Shown: positions 8,450 through 16,431 of the stretch, piece by piece | Layout of the letters: every line of letters starts with the position of its first letter | Position numbering within the stretch: the first letter of the stretch is position 1 | Assembly (NCBI RefSeq): GCF_002088935.1 | Contig: NZ_NCSS01000006.1 | Span: 2,574,407-2,638,406 of the forward strand | Reading direction: 5' to 3' | Origin: Henriciella litoralis | GTDB lineage: Bacteria; Pseudomonadota; Alphaproteobacteria; Caulobacterales; Hyphomonadaceae | Length of the DNA stretch: 64,000 nt | Translations under genes and position numbers: made by a program | The notes under the pieces: model-generated | The model's database searches: none | What the model was told of the DNA's origin: nothing | What the model saw: the letters and a program-made list of their open reading frames with translations, nothing else

Positions 8450-9382
8450 ATGACCGCGCCGATCTTCGACCAGATTGCGGTGATCGGCATAGGTCTGATC
8501 GGCTCATCAATCGCGCTTGCTGCGCGCGAGAGCGGTGCAGCGCGAAAGGTCAGCCTGTTTGATCGCGACGCTGACGTGCGCAAACGCGCTAAAAAGCTCA
8601 GGCTGGGCGAGGTGTGCGACACTGCCGAAGCCGCCTGTGACGGTGCCGATTGCGTGATCCTCTGCGTGCCTGTCGGCGCCATCGGAGAGACCACAAAGCA
8701 ACTTGCGCCTGCGCTGAAAGCGGGGGCAATCCTTACAGATGTCGGCTCGGTGAAAGAAAGCGTGCTGGGTGAGATGCAGGCCCATTGCCCAGACAAGGTC
8801 TTCCTGATCCCCGGACACCCGATTGCCGGCACAGAGAAATCAGGCCCGGAAGCCGGTTTCCCGTCGCTGTTTCGTGAGGCCTGGCACATCCTGACGCCTC
8901 TGCCGCAGCGCGAGGAAGATTATAATTCTGCCGTCGATCGCCTGGCCGGCTTCTGGGAAATGCTCGGCGCAAAGGTAGAGATCATGGATGCGGGCCGTCA
9001 TGACCGCGTCCTCGCCATCACCTCTCACCTGCCGCACCTGATCGCCTTCAATATCGTTTCGACGGCCTATGACATGGAAAGCGTCGGCGAGGGGGAAGTC
9101 GTAAAATACTCAGCCGGTGGCTTCCGGGACTTTACCCGTATCGCTGCCTCTGACCCGACCATGTGGCGCGATGTCTTTCTGAATAACCGGGCTGCAGTGC
9201 TCGAAACGCTGGGCCGTTTTACCGAAGACCTTGCTGCCCTTCAGCGGGCGATCCGCTGGGGCGATGGTGACATGTTGATGAAAGAGTTTGAGCGCGCCCG
9301 AGGTATCCGCAAGGCCATTCTCGACGCTGGTCAGGATACGTCCGAGACCAATTTTGGGCGCAATACAAAAGACAAGAACTAG
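8450..9382 (+). CDS. tyrC: prephenate/arogenate dehydrogenase (TyrA/TyrC family)
   Basis: A 310-residue NAD(P)-dependent dehydrogenase converting prephenate (or arogenate) to the tyrosine precursor. Seen are the Rossmann motif VIGIGLIGSS, DVGSVKESV, the catalytic His region PGHPIAGTEKSG, TSHLPHLIAF, and SAGGFRDFTRIAASDP. There is no fused chorismate mutase; a separate one is encoded at 16.4 kb. The gene is two bases after hisC, so the two form an operon for tyrosine synthesis. Whether prephenate or arogenate is the preferred substrate is not visible. Confidence 0.92.
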   Translation: MTAPIFDQIAVIGIGLIGSSIALAARESGAARKVSLFDRDADVRKRAKKLRLGEVCDTAEAACDGADCVILCVPVGAIGETTKQLAPALKAGAILTDVGSVKESVLGEMQAHCPDKVFLIPGHPIAGTEKSGPEAGFPSLFREAWHILTPLPQREEDYNSAVDRLAGFWEMLGAKVEIMDAGRHDRVLAITSHLPHLIAFNIVSTAYDMESVGEGEVVKYSAGGFRDFTRIAASDPTMWRDVFLNNRAAVLETLGRFTEDLAALQRAIRWGDGDMLMKEFERARGIRKAILDAGQDTSETNFGRNTKDKN

Positions 9383-9669
9383 GGTCTGCTGCGATTAAGG
9401 GGGTGGGCGAGACCGCGCCGGTCCCCGGCGACACGGCCTCTGACATGCGATGTGCATGCCCCTGCGCACAGTATTCTGCCAGTCTCATCCAAAGAGCAGA
9501 TCAGCGCGGGTTTACCCTGCACGGCCACCTTTTCAGGTAGGAACAAGGCCGCGCAGACCTATATCTGCCATACGGTGTCTGAACCGCGGCGGAACTTTAC
9601 CGTTGCCGTGCGTTCATCTTTAATGCGCTTGATAGCGGCCGGTCTTCGGGTAACGCAAAGGGTAGATGA

Positions 9670-10164
9670 ATGGATAAACGACTGAAATTGCTCGTGGCAG
9701 GACTTGCTCTTGCTGGCATGACAGCTTGTGCGACGGCGAAACCTTACGGGCCGGCGACGTCCTCAACTGCGCAGGGCTACTTCGTCCAGCCGATCGAAAC
9801 CAACCGCTATCGCGTCACCTATACCGCGCTTTCGCCCGATGAGGCCCGCCGATACGCGCTGCGCCGCGCGGCTGAAGTCACCCTGCAAAACGGTGGTGAC
9901 TGGTTTCGCGTCGTCAATGGCTACACCGATGCCAGCGACGCCAATAACGGCCCGCGCTCGTCCGTTTCGATAGGCGGCGGCAGCTCGTCTGGCCGCTATG
10001 GATCAGGCGTCGGTGTGGGCGTGGGCATTGGCATTCCAATCGGCGGAAGCTCTGAGAAAACAACCGAGAGCCTTGAGATCATCGTCGGCAATGGTCCGAA
10101 GCCTGCTGATCCGAACACCTATTCGGCGCAGTCCGTGCTCGTGAATACGGCTGGGCCCGCCTGA
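9670..10164 (+). CDS. CC0125/CC1285-family lipoprotein
   Basis: Secreted lipoprotein of 164 residues with a clean type II signal peptide: MDKRLKLL, a hydrophobic core and the lipobox GMTAC, giving the lipid-modified Cys20. The following domain (GYFVQPIETNRYRVTYTA ... ARRYALRRAAEVTLQNGGDWFRVV) is found in small lipoproteins of Caulobacter relatives. After it comes a low-complexity Gly/Ser/Val region (GSGVGVGVGIGIPIGG), possibly a flexible linker. Function unknown. The 287 bases upstream, after tyrC, show no gene I can support. Confidence 0.8.
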   Translation: MDKRLKLLVAGLALAGMTACATAKPYGPATSSTAQGYFVQPIETNRYRVTYTALSPDEARRYALRRAAEVTLQNGGDWFRVVNGYTDASDANNGPRSSVSIGGGSSSGRYGSGVGVGVGIGIPIGGSSEKTTESLEIIVGNGPKPADPNTYSAQSVLVNTAGPA

Positions 10165-10881
10165 TCAGGGCTGGATCTCCTCGCCCTGCCAGTCAAAAAT
10201 CCGCCCGGTCTTGTCCGGTGACAGCTCATCGATAACGTCGAGCAGCTTTTGCGCAGACCCCTCGGCCGTGAAAAGCTGGCGATCTGGGACATTCGTCTGA
10301 AACGGCTCTGACAGATTTGTATCCACCGTGCCGGGATGCAGGGAGACACAGATGCTCTCACCGGATTTGCGCCGCCATTCGATGGCGAAGTTCCGGATCA
10401 GCATGTTCAGCGCGGCCTTTGATGCGCGGTAAGCGTGCCATCCGCCGAGCCCATTGTCGCTGATAGAGCCGACCCGGGCCGACATCGCCGCAAATACAGC
10501 CCGCTCATCGCGCGCCATCAACGGCAGAAAGTGTTTTGCGACGAGGCCCGGTCCGAACGTGTTGATCCGAAAAACGCGCTCATAGGCATGCATGGACTGG
10601 TGCCGCCAGGACTTTTCCGGCTGCAGCGCCTCGCCGTCCGACAGAAGGCCGCTCGCAATAATCAGAAGCTGGATCTTGCCGTTCTCCGAGACACGTTCAG
10701 CTGCCTCCGCGATGCTGTTCTCATCTTCAATGTCGATATGGCTGGCAATGACGCCGTCCGGCCAGTCGCCGGTTTCGCGGCGCGACAGGGCATGAATGGT
10801 CTGAAACGCCCCTCGGCTGGCGAGCTCCAGTGTGAGGGCTCGGCCAATGCCGCCGGAGGCGCCAATAATCACCGCTTGCAT
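10165..10881 (-). CDS. SDR-family oxidoreductase (CsgA/C-factor-like)
   Basis: A 238-residue short-chain dehydrogenase with the nucleotide-binding GASGGIGRAL, a degenerate NNAG region (IIASGLL), and a YRASK catalytic Tyr/Lys pair. The pattern fits the subgroup around myxobacterial C-factor, whose members are often annotated as cell-cell signalling or general oxidoreductases; the substrate is unknown. The open frame continues upstream for 47 codons into the tRNA-Leu gene, producing a spurious VELVDATDSKSV-type peptide. ATG 10881 (MQAVIIGASGG) is the correct start. Stop codons of this gene and the lipoprotein gene are adjacent (convergent). Confidence 0.85.
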   Translation of the reverse strand: MQAVIIGASGGIGRALTLELASRGAFQTIHALSRRETGDWPDGVIASHIDIEDENSIAEAAERVSENGKIQLLIIASGLLSDGEALQPEKSWRHQSMHAYERVFRINTFGPGLVAKHFLPLMARDERAVFAAMSARVGSISDNGLGGWHAYRASKAALNMLIRNFAIEWRRKSGESICVSLHPGTVDTNLSEPFQTNVPDRQLFTAEGSAQKLLDVIDELSPDKTGRIFDWQGEEIQP

Positions 10882-10941
10882 CAAGACATCCCCTGTCAGT
10901 CGCCTCACGCGAACAGCTAGACCGATCAGGAGAAATAAAAA

Positions 10942-11028
10942 TGGTGCCCCGGGCCGGACTTGAACCGGCACTCTGTTGCCAGAAACGGATTTTGAATCCG
11001 TCGCGTCTACCAATTCCACCACCGGGGC
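10942..11028 (-). tRNA. tRNA-Leu (anticodon CAA)
   Basis: The minus strand folds into an 87-nt class II tRNA. The acceptor stem GCCCCGG pairs with CCGGGGC, discriminator A, and CCA is encoded. The anticodon arm ACGGA-TTCAAAA-TCCGT gives CAA, reading UUG leucine codons. A long variable arm follows, and the T-arm contains GGTTCAAGTCC. The D-arm GGTGGAATTGGTAGACGC is typical of leucine tRNAs. No other tRNA lies nearby. Confidence 0.96.
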
Positions 11029-11109
11029 GCCCGAATGGAAAAAAGCTCCTGCCTGATGCGCAAGCGCTCGTCAATCATCTCGACCAGCGCAAAGAAGCGC
11101 TTTAGGTGC

Positions 11110-11718
11110 ATGTCCATGACCGAAGAGCTTGCTCCGCATACTTTCCTGCAGTCCGTCGAGGCGATGGCCGATGAAGCGCCTGTTGAGGGCTTCTCGCTTC
11201 TTCAGATTATTGACCGGCTGAATGAGCGCGCGTTCGGCGCGGCGCTGTTTATTCTGGCGTTGCCTTGCTGCATTCCGTTTCTCTATGGCGTGCCTCAGAT
11301 CGTGTCTCTGCCGATGATGGTTCTCTCCGGCCAGATGGTGGCGGGCCGCAAGGAACCGTGGCTGCCGGAAAAGTTCGCTCAGCGGATGATCGACAAGAAG
11401 GGTCTGACCCGAACCGCCAAAGGCGGACGCAAATGGTTTGGCTGGCTCGAAAAGATCGCCCGACCGCGCCTGACATTTTTAATGGGAAAGCGCGGGGAGC
11501 GTGTCATTGGACTGTTCCTCGTCTTTTTCTGCGCCTCAATCCTCGTGCCGCTGCCCTCGACCAATACGGTGCCCGGCATTGGTGTGGCCATTGTTGCCTT
11601 CGGGTTGATGGCGCGCGACGGCATTCTCGTCATCGTCGGATCCATCATTGGCACGGCATGGATCACGACTTTGCTCGCGCTGATATTCCTAGGCGTGCGC
11701 ACACTCACGGGCGGCTGA
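11110..11718 (+). CDS. ExoD-family membrane protein
   Basis: About 202 residues matching the exopolysaccharide-synthesis ExoD family (a rhizobial gene family linked to exopolysaccharide and alkali tolerance; biochemical role unclear). LLQIIDRLNERAFGAALFILALPCCIPF, LYGVPQIVSLPMMVLSGQM and a C-terminal pair of hydrophobic segments (VIGLFLVFFCASILVPLP and VGSIIGTAWITTLLALIFL) are family traits. The frame is open from 11035, but ATG 11110 (MSMTEELAP) has an AGG nearby and fits the family length; ATG 11116 is also possible. An integral inner-membrane protein is expected. Confidence 0.82.
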   Translation: MSMTEELAPHTFLQSVEAMADEAPVEGFSLLQIIDRLNERAFGAALFILALPCCIPFLYGVPQIVSLPMMVLSGQMVAGRKEPWLPEKFAQRMIDKKGLTRTAKGGRKWFGWLEKIARPRLTFLMGKRGERVIGLFLVFFCASILVPLPSTNTVPGIGVAIVAFGLMARDGILVIVGSIIGTAWITTLLALIFLGVRTLTGG

Positions 11719-11811
11719 CGGCAGCGCCTGCGCGCGATGTCGCATTGCGTCTTGCCTTCGGCCTCTCCATTGTCCGCCAGTCCGTCACGGCATCAGGATG
11801 ATACAGGCGAT

Positions 11812-12330
11812 ATGGCTGCACTCTCTCCAATGCTGAAAACATGGCGCTGGCCAGCCATTGCGCTGTTGCTGGCTGCGGCCATGCTCGCGACGGCTCACGC
11901 CTTCGAACGCTTTGCCTACCTGCTTCCCTGTCAGCTTTGCCTGCGACAGCGTGAGGTCTACTGGGCTGTTATCGCCATGGCGGCGACGGGGCTTGTCCTC
12001 TGGAATATCCGTCAGAACAGGCGGTTCATGGTCGCCTTCAACATTATGCTGGCACTGGTATTTCTGACCGGCGCGGTTGTGGCGGCCTATCATGCGGGCG
12101 TTGAGTGGAAATGGTGGCCTGCGCCAACCGGCTGTGTCGAAGGCGCTGTCGACGTGATGAGCCTCAGCCTCGATGGCATCGATGAGCGCACCGCGACCGC
12201 CTCTTGCCTTGACGCGCCCTGGCGGATGCTGGGCCTCTCCATGGCAGGCTGGAATGCGATCGTCTCGATTATTCTGAGCGCGATTAGCTTCGCCGCGGCC
12301 GCTGTGGCCCTGCCAAAAGTATCTGACTGA
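11812..12330 (+). CDS. dsbB: disulfide bond formation protein B-like quinone reductase
   Basis: Four-helix membrane protein of 172 residues. It would pass electrons from a periplasmic DsbA-type oxidase to quinone. The first active pair is CQLC (Cys40/Cys43) with the flanking LLPCQLCLRQR typical of DsbB; the second pair is Cys108 and Cys132 in the second periplasmic loop. ATG 11812 has CAGGCGAT before it; the open frame begins 75 bases earlier without a better start. No dsbA is adjacent. Confidence 0.9.
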   Translation: MAALSPMLKTWRWPAIALLLAAAMLATAHAFERFAYLLPCQLCLRQREVYWAVIAMAATGLVLWNIRQNRRFMVAFNIMLALVFLTGAVVAAYHAGVEWKWWPAPTGCVEGAVDVMSLSLDGIDERTATASCLDAPWRMLGLSMAGWNAIVSIILSAISFAAAAVALPKVSD

Positions 12331-12338
12331 CAGGCGAC

Positions 12339-12797
12339 CTAGAACAGATAGGTCTGAACCGCCCAGGCGCCGATCAGGCTTGAAATTACGACCAGACTGA
12401 CACCGAGACGGATTGGCTTGAACCATGCGGGCACCGCGGCCGATCGCCAGTCCCAGGCCAGCTGCAGCGCAAAGGCCAGCGCATAGCCGAGATACCAGTT
12501 CGGGCCGGGCTGCAGGATGATCGCCAGGGGCAGCATCGCCCACCCCGCCAATGCCGGCAGCACGGAGATGGCGAGCGGCAAGGGGCTGGACGGCGGCGCT
12601 GCAATCGCGGTCCCCCATCGGATGCCACCTAAAAAGCTCAGGATCACCGCTGCATAGGTCTGCAGCCACAAGCCCGCTGTCGAATTTGTCGGCGCTTCCA
12701 GTATTGCCATGGCGATGACAAGGCCGATGAAAGGCAGGGCGCCAGCGCCGCTAAGCAGTAAGGCGGTGCGGCGGAAGGAGGGGGATGCGTCAGTCAT
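12339..12797 (-). CDS. DUF3429 membrane protein
   Basis: A 152-residue protein with about four or five hydrophobic segments and the motif FLGGIRWGTAI, followed by PALAGWAMLP and a paired-tryptophan segment (QLAWDWRSA). This is the DUF3429 pattern, an inner-membrane family of unknown function. It converges with the dsbB gene, with eight bases between the stops. Confidence 0.8.
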   Translation of the reverse strand: MTDASPSFRRTALLLSGAGALPFIGLVIAMAILEAPTNSTAGLWLQTYAAVILSFLGGIRWGTAIAAPPSSPLPLAISVLPALAGWAMLPLAIILQPGPNWYLGYALAFALQLAWDWRSAAVPAWFKPIRLGVSLVVISSLIGAWAVQTYLF

Positions 12798-12931
12798 GAC
12801 GCAAGATATGGCGCAACGCGCTCAACTGGCAACGGGAACGCTCGAATATGTGAACAGGGACTTACCGGAGCCGAGGCAATTGCAACCTCGTATTCATCCA
12901 GCCTAAATCGGAGCTGTTGTATAAGACGGCA

Positions 12932-13570
12932 ATGTCACGACGTCTGATTGCCCTTCTTGTTTCAGCGCTTGCCATCGCATTTGCGTTCGGCGCGCTGACG
13001 GCAATCCGCTGGCCAAGCATCATGATGTTTCTTGGGCTTTTCCTTCAGGCGGATCCGGCTTCCGGTCTCGATAATATCAATTGGCGCCAGCTTGGATTTG
13101 CCTATGGCGCGCCGTGCTTTCTGGCTGCACTTTGTTTTTATGCCGCCTCGATCTGTGTCGCGCACAGGCGAAAGGGCGGGGTGCTCTGGTACATTATGGC
13201 CTGCTGCGCCGCCTGGCCAAGCATGTTCCTCGTTGAGCTTCAGCCCGGCTGGCTTAGCCATCCCAACAGTGGCGAGGGCATTCTGGCGGGGGCTGTGATC
13301 ATCATCGCTCTGTTGGGGGCCGCAGTCTGGGCCCTTCGCGACCAACCGGCCGCGAGCGAAGAAGCCGAGCAGGACGAGAGCGGCGGCGTCCATCTCACCC
13401 GCGAACAATTTGAAGAGCTGATGGCGCGGAGGGACCAGACCCCCGAACTGGTAGAGCCTGCAGCGCCGGTTATCCGGCGCCGGCGTGGTCCTGTGCCTGC
13501 AGCCATTGCCCGCCAGCGCGCCCAGTTTGCCATGGAGGGCCGGCGCATGCTCGCCCGCCAGCGCCGCTAG
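12932..13570 (+). CDS. hypothetical membrane protein with a basic cytoplasmic tail
   Basis: Not recognised. It has about 212 residues. Four hydrophobic segments are visible: an N-terminal one (LIALLVSALAIAFAFGALTA), two central ones (FLAALCFYAASICVA; WYIMACCAAWPSMFLV) and a fourth (ILAGAVIIIALLGAAVWAL). An acidic stretch follows (SEEAEQDESGG), then an Arg-rich tail (IRRRRGPVPAAIARQR ... ARQRR). ATG 12932 was preferred to the TTG at 12917. The tail could bind nucleic acid or anionic lipid, but nothing specific supports this. Confidence 0.6.
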   Translation: MSRRLIALLVSALAIAFAFGALTAIRWPSIMMFLGLFLQADPASGLDNINWRQLGFAYGAPCFLAALCFYAASICVAHRRKGGVLWYIMACCAAWPSMFLVELQPGWLSHPNSGEGILAGAVIIIALLGAAVWALRDQPAASEEAEQDESGGVHLTREQFEELMARRDQTPELVEPAAPVIRRRRGPVPAAIARQRAQFAMEGRRMLARQRR

Positions 13571-13592
13571 CGCCGCTAGCGCCACAAGGCTG

Positions 13593-13620
13593 CAATGCGA
13601 AGCGCACTGCGCTTGCATTG
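13593..13620. repeat. hairpin in the 13.6-kb intergenic region
   Basis: CAATGCGAAGCGC and GCGCTTGCATTG pair with one bulged G and a three-base loop. No T-run follows, so it is not a standard rho-independent terminator; it may be an mRNA 3'-end structure for the upstream membrane-protein gene. Just before it, the nonamer CGCCGCTAG is repeated in tandem. Confidence 0.5.
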
Positions 13621-13681
13621 GGGACCGATACACCGTTGGATGATAGCGGAAGACAGGGGCTGAAACGCTGAGGGAGCGCCT

Positions 13682-14044
13682 ATGCTGATCCGAAGAATGG
13701 CCGGAGCTGTCGGCGTCGCGGTTGCGGGCTGGATGTTGTGGCAGACGATCACCCCGATCATGCGCCAGATCTCATTTGGCAGCGATCTGATGACAGAGCT
13801 GCTCAACCCGCCCGTGTCGCTTATCCGACTGATTTCCACATCTCTGATGATCCTTGGCGGGCTTCTCGCCATTGGGGCGTTGCGCGGCGGCGCCTGGCTG
13901 TTCGGCATTGGCGCGGTGTTGTTTGCGCTCGTCACCGCGCTCATGGCGACAACAGCCGACTATACGCTGTGGAGCGATGAGGCGATCCTTGCCCCCTTCC
14001 TTCTGGTGATCTTCGGGGTCTTCGTCTTCGTTCACCGCAAATGA
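13682..14044 (+). CDS. hypothetical small membrane protein
   Basis: Not recognised. It has 120 residues with four hydrophobic stretches (residues about 5-22, 50-70, 72-90 and 103-118) and few charged residues. It starts at ATG 13682 after GGGAGCGCCT, a usable ribosome-binding site. Codon use is like the neighbours. It sits between another hypothetical membrane protein and lpdA; no functional hint follows from that. Confidence 0.6.
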   Translation: MLIRRMAGAVGVAVAGWMLWQTITPIMRQISFGSDLMTELLNPPVSLIRLISTSLMILGGLLAIGALRGGAWLFGIGAVLFALVTALMATTADYTLWSDEAILAPFLLVIFGVFVFVHRK

Positions 14045-14127
14045 GGCTGAGAGCTCATTGATTTCGACCGGTGAGTGCTTAGGTTCGCTGGCGAAACCAG
14101 TATCACTGAAATCAGGGGCAAACTGCC

Positions 14128-15531
14128 ATGTCAGAGACTTACGACGTCGTTATCATCGGAGGCGGGCCGGGCGGCTACAATTGCGCAATCCGCGCGGGCC
14201 AGCTTGGCCTCAAGACGGCCATTATCGAAAAGCGCGGCGTGCTCGGCGGCACCTGTCTGAATGTTGGCTGTATCCCGTCCAAAGCTCTGCTGCATGCCTC
14301 TGAGCTGTTCGCGGCCGCGAAGAATGATTTTGCCAAGCTCGGCATCAAGGCCGGCAAGGTTGAGCTCGATCTGCCCGCCATGATGGGCCAGAAGGAAGAG
14401 GCCGTCGAAGGCCTGACGCAAGGCGTCGAATTCCTGATGAAGAAGAACAAGGTCGACTACATCAAGGGCTTCGGCAAGATCGCCGGGCCTGGCAAGGTTG
14501 AGGTCGACGGCGAAGACGGCAAGACGCAGACCCTCGACACCAAGAATATCGTCATCGCGACCGGCTCCCAGCCGACCAGCCTGCCAAACATCGAAATCGA
14601 TGAAGAGCGCGTTGTTACCAATACCGGCGCCATCGCCCTTAAAGAGGTGCCGAAGAAACTGATCCTGATCGGCGCTGGCGTCATCGGACTGGAGCTTGGC
14701 TCTGTCTGGTCGCGGCTTGGGTCTGAAGTGACCGTGGTGGAATATCTCGACCGTATCCTGCCGGGCGCAGACGATGAGATCGCCAAGGAAGCTCAGCGTA
14801 CCTTCAAGAAGCAGGGCCTCGACTTCCAGCTCGGCATGAAGGTCACTGGCGTTGAGAAGATGTCGGACAAGCTGAAACTCTTTATGGAGCCTGCCAAGGG
14901 CGGCGACGAGAAAGTGCTTGAAGCCGACGCGGTTATCGTCGCTGTCGGCCGTGTTCCGTACACGGAAGGTCTCGGCCTTGAAGCAATTGGCGGCAAGACC
15001 AATAAGCGCGGCGTCATTGAAACGACGGACCATTTCAAAGTGACTGACGGCGTCTGGGCCGTTGGCGACTGTATCGAAGGCCCGATGCTGGCCCACAAGG
15101 CCGAGGATGATGGCGCAGCCGTCGCAGAACTGATCGCCGGCAAGGCGGGCCATGTGGACTATAATCTTGTCCCGAGTGTCGTCTACACCAATCCGGAAAT
15201 CGCCTGGGTCGGCAAGACAGAAGCCCAGCTGAAAGAAGCCGGCATCGAATACAAGAAGGGCAAGTTTCCCTTCATGGCCAACTCCCGCGCGCGCACCAAT
15301 CACGAGACGGTTGGCTTCGTGAAGATCCTCGCGGACGCAAAGACAGACCGGATCCTCGGCGCGCACATGATGGGTGTTGGCGTCGGCGAAATGATCCACG
15401 AGATCTGTGTCGCTATGGAGTTTGGCGCGGCCTCTGAAGATGTCGCCCGCACCTGCCACGCCCACCCGACCATGTCCGAAGCGGTCCGTCAGGCCGCCAT
15501 GGGCGTCGAAGGCTGGACGATGCAGATGTAG
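14128..15531 (+). CDS. lpdA: dihydrolipoyl dehydrogenase (E3)
   Basis: FAD- and NAD-binding disulfide reductase of 467 residues, the E3 component of 2-oxoacid dehydrogenase complexes and the glycine cleavage system. FAD motif IIGGGPGG; redox-active pair in GGTCLNVGCIPSK (Cys43, Cys48); NAD-binding IGAGVIGLELGSVW; GDCIEGPMLAHKAEDDG; and the active-site His/Glu in CHAHPTMSE. A clear GGGGCAAACTGCC leader precedes the ATG. The E1 and E2 genes of the complex are not next to it. Confidence 0.96.
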   Translation: MSETYDVVIIGGGPGGYNCAIRAGQLGLKTAIIEKRGVLGGTCLNVGCIPSKALLHASELFAAAKNDFAKLGIKAGKVELDLPAMMGQKEEAVEGLTQGVEFLMKKNKVDYIKGFGKIAGPGKVEVDGEDGKTQTLDTKNIVIATGSQPTSLPNIEIDEERVVTNTGAIALKEVPKKLILIGAGVIGLELGSVWSRLGSEVTVVEYLDRILPGADDEIAKEAQRTFKKQGLDFQLGMKVTGVEKMSDKLKLFMEPAKGGDEKVLEADAVIVAVGRVPYTEGLGLEAIGGKTNKRGVIETTDHFKVTDGVWAVGDCIEGPMLAHKAEDDGAAVAELIAGKAGHVDYNLVPSVVYTNPEIAWVGKTEAQLKEAGIEYKKGKFPFMANSRARTNHETVGFVKILADAKTDRILGAHMMGVGVGEMIHEICVAMEFGAASEDVARTCHAHPTMSEAVRQAAMGVEGWTMQM

Positions 15532-15558
15532 GCTGGTGCAAGCGTTGCAGGCATTGGT

Positions 15559-15600
15559 TCATCCTGAGCCTGTCGAAGCCTCATCCTGAGCCTGTCGAAG
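15559..15600. repeat. tandem pair of a 20-bp dispersed repeat
   Basis: The 20-mer TCATCCTGAGCCTGTCGAAG occurs twice, separated by two bases, just after lpdA. A diverged inverted pair of the same family lies at 32602-32686. Repeats of this type are dispersed in intergenic regions of many alphaproteobacterial genomes. Function unknown. Confidence 0.8.
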
Positions 15601-15644
15601 GACGAAGCAGTTCACATCATACGTCGCGGGGCCCACCCCGCGCA

Positions 15645-15680
15645 CAAAAAAAAGAGCCGGGCAGTTTCCTGCCCGGCTTT
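15645..15680. terminator. rho-independent terminator for rpsP (and lpdA)
   Basis: GCCGGGCAG and CTGCCCGGC form a 9-bp stem with a TTTC loop. Read on the minus strand it is followed by CTCTTTTTTTT, so it is a strong rpsP terminator. On the plus strand only a short T-run (CTTTTC) follows, probably enough to help end lpdA transcription. Confidence 0.9.
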
Positions 15681-15704
15681 TCAATGTCCTGAAAGACGAA
15701 GAGC

Positions 15705-16184
15705 CTATTCGGCTTTTTCTTCTTCGGTCGCTTCAGCTTCTGCCTCGGCAGGTGCTTCTTCTTCAGCCGGAGCGTTTTTCGCTTCTTCAGCGGCCTTTTT
15801 GGCTTCTTCTTCAGCTTCCTTGCGAGCAGCTTCTTTTTCAGCCTTCTCTTCGATGCGTTCTTTCGCCTTCGTGCCTGGCTCGCCCTTGTTCGGGTTGTTG
15901 CCGTGCTCCCACTCGACGATCGGCTTGCTTTCGCCTTCGACGGTGATGTTGCTCAGGAAGCGAGCGACGCGGTCAGTTGGCTTGGCGCCTTTCTTGACCC
16001 ATTCGGCAGCTTTCTCGGCGTCGATTTTCACGCGCTCTTCGCTGTCTTTCGGCTGACGCGGGTCATAGGTGCCGATTTTCTCGATGTAACGGCCATCACG
16101 TGGCGCGCGGCTGTCAGCGACAACAACCCGGTAGAATGGACGTTTTTTGGACCCGCCGCGGGCGAGTCTGATTTTCAGGGCCAT
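15705..16184 (-). CDS. rpsP: 30S ribosomal protein S16 with long acidic/alanine-rich tail
   Basis: Residues 1 to about 80 are canonical S16 ([44 protein letters not shown]). About 75 further residues form a low-complexity Ala/Glu/Lys tail ([32 protein letters not shown] type), giving 159 residues against about 80-90 in E. coli. Extended S16 tails are known in alphaproteobacteria. GGAGATACACC before the ATG is a good ribosome-binding site. A terminator follows directly, so rimM and trmD, the usual downstream partners, are not here. Upstream lie the chorismate mutase gene and ffh. Confidence 0.95.
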   Translation of the reverse strand: MALKIRLARGGSKKRPFYRVVVADSRAPRDGRYIEKIGTYDPRQPKDSEERVKIDAEKAAEWVKKGAKPTDRVARFLSNITVEGESKPIVEWEHGNNPNKGEPGTKAKERIEEKAEKEAARKEAEEEAKKAAEEAKNAPAEEEAPAEAEAEATEEEKAE

Positions 16185-16314
16185 GGTGTATCTCCTTAAG
16201 TGTCTTATGGCGTCTTGAATGTATTGCTCGCGGCCCGTGTCTGGCTGACGCCAGAGGCCGCTGCGCCTTCGCCTTGCTCGTAAGGGGCAAGGTTAGAGGC
16301 GTATTTCCCTAGTC

Positions 16315-16414
16315 CGCCAGTCCCTGCGAAGGCAGGGACCCATGATGCAACCTCAGAGGCGGCACGACGGGGAAAGAGGTTTCCATGGACACCTGCCTGC
16401 GCAGGTGTCTGCGG
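16315..16414. repeat. REP-like doublet (two inverted hairpins)
   Basis: Two hairpins face each other: GTCCCTGC-gaag-GCAGGGAC at 16320-16339 and GACACCTGC-ctgc-GCAGGTGTC at 16388-16409. The outer flanks (CCGC at left, GCGG at right, and CCATG next to each inner arm) are also inverted, so the whole unit is one REP doublet. It resembles the units at 27.6-28.2 kb, with compensating changes in the stems. It lies between the chorismate mutase gene and rpsP and would be transcribed if the two are co-transcribed. Confidence 0.75.
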
Positions 16415-16431
16415 ATCAAAAGCGGGAAGGA

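Noticed and set aside
10882..11022. N-terminal extension of the SDR frame (VELVDATDSKSVSGNRVPVQV type)
   Set aside because: It is the translation of the tRNA-Leu gene, a well-known annotation artefact; the SDR starts at 10881.
14131..15465. Long minus-strand frame opposite lpdA
   Set aside because: Shadow of a high-GC gene; the plus strand is an unambiguous dihydrolipoyl dehydrogenase.
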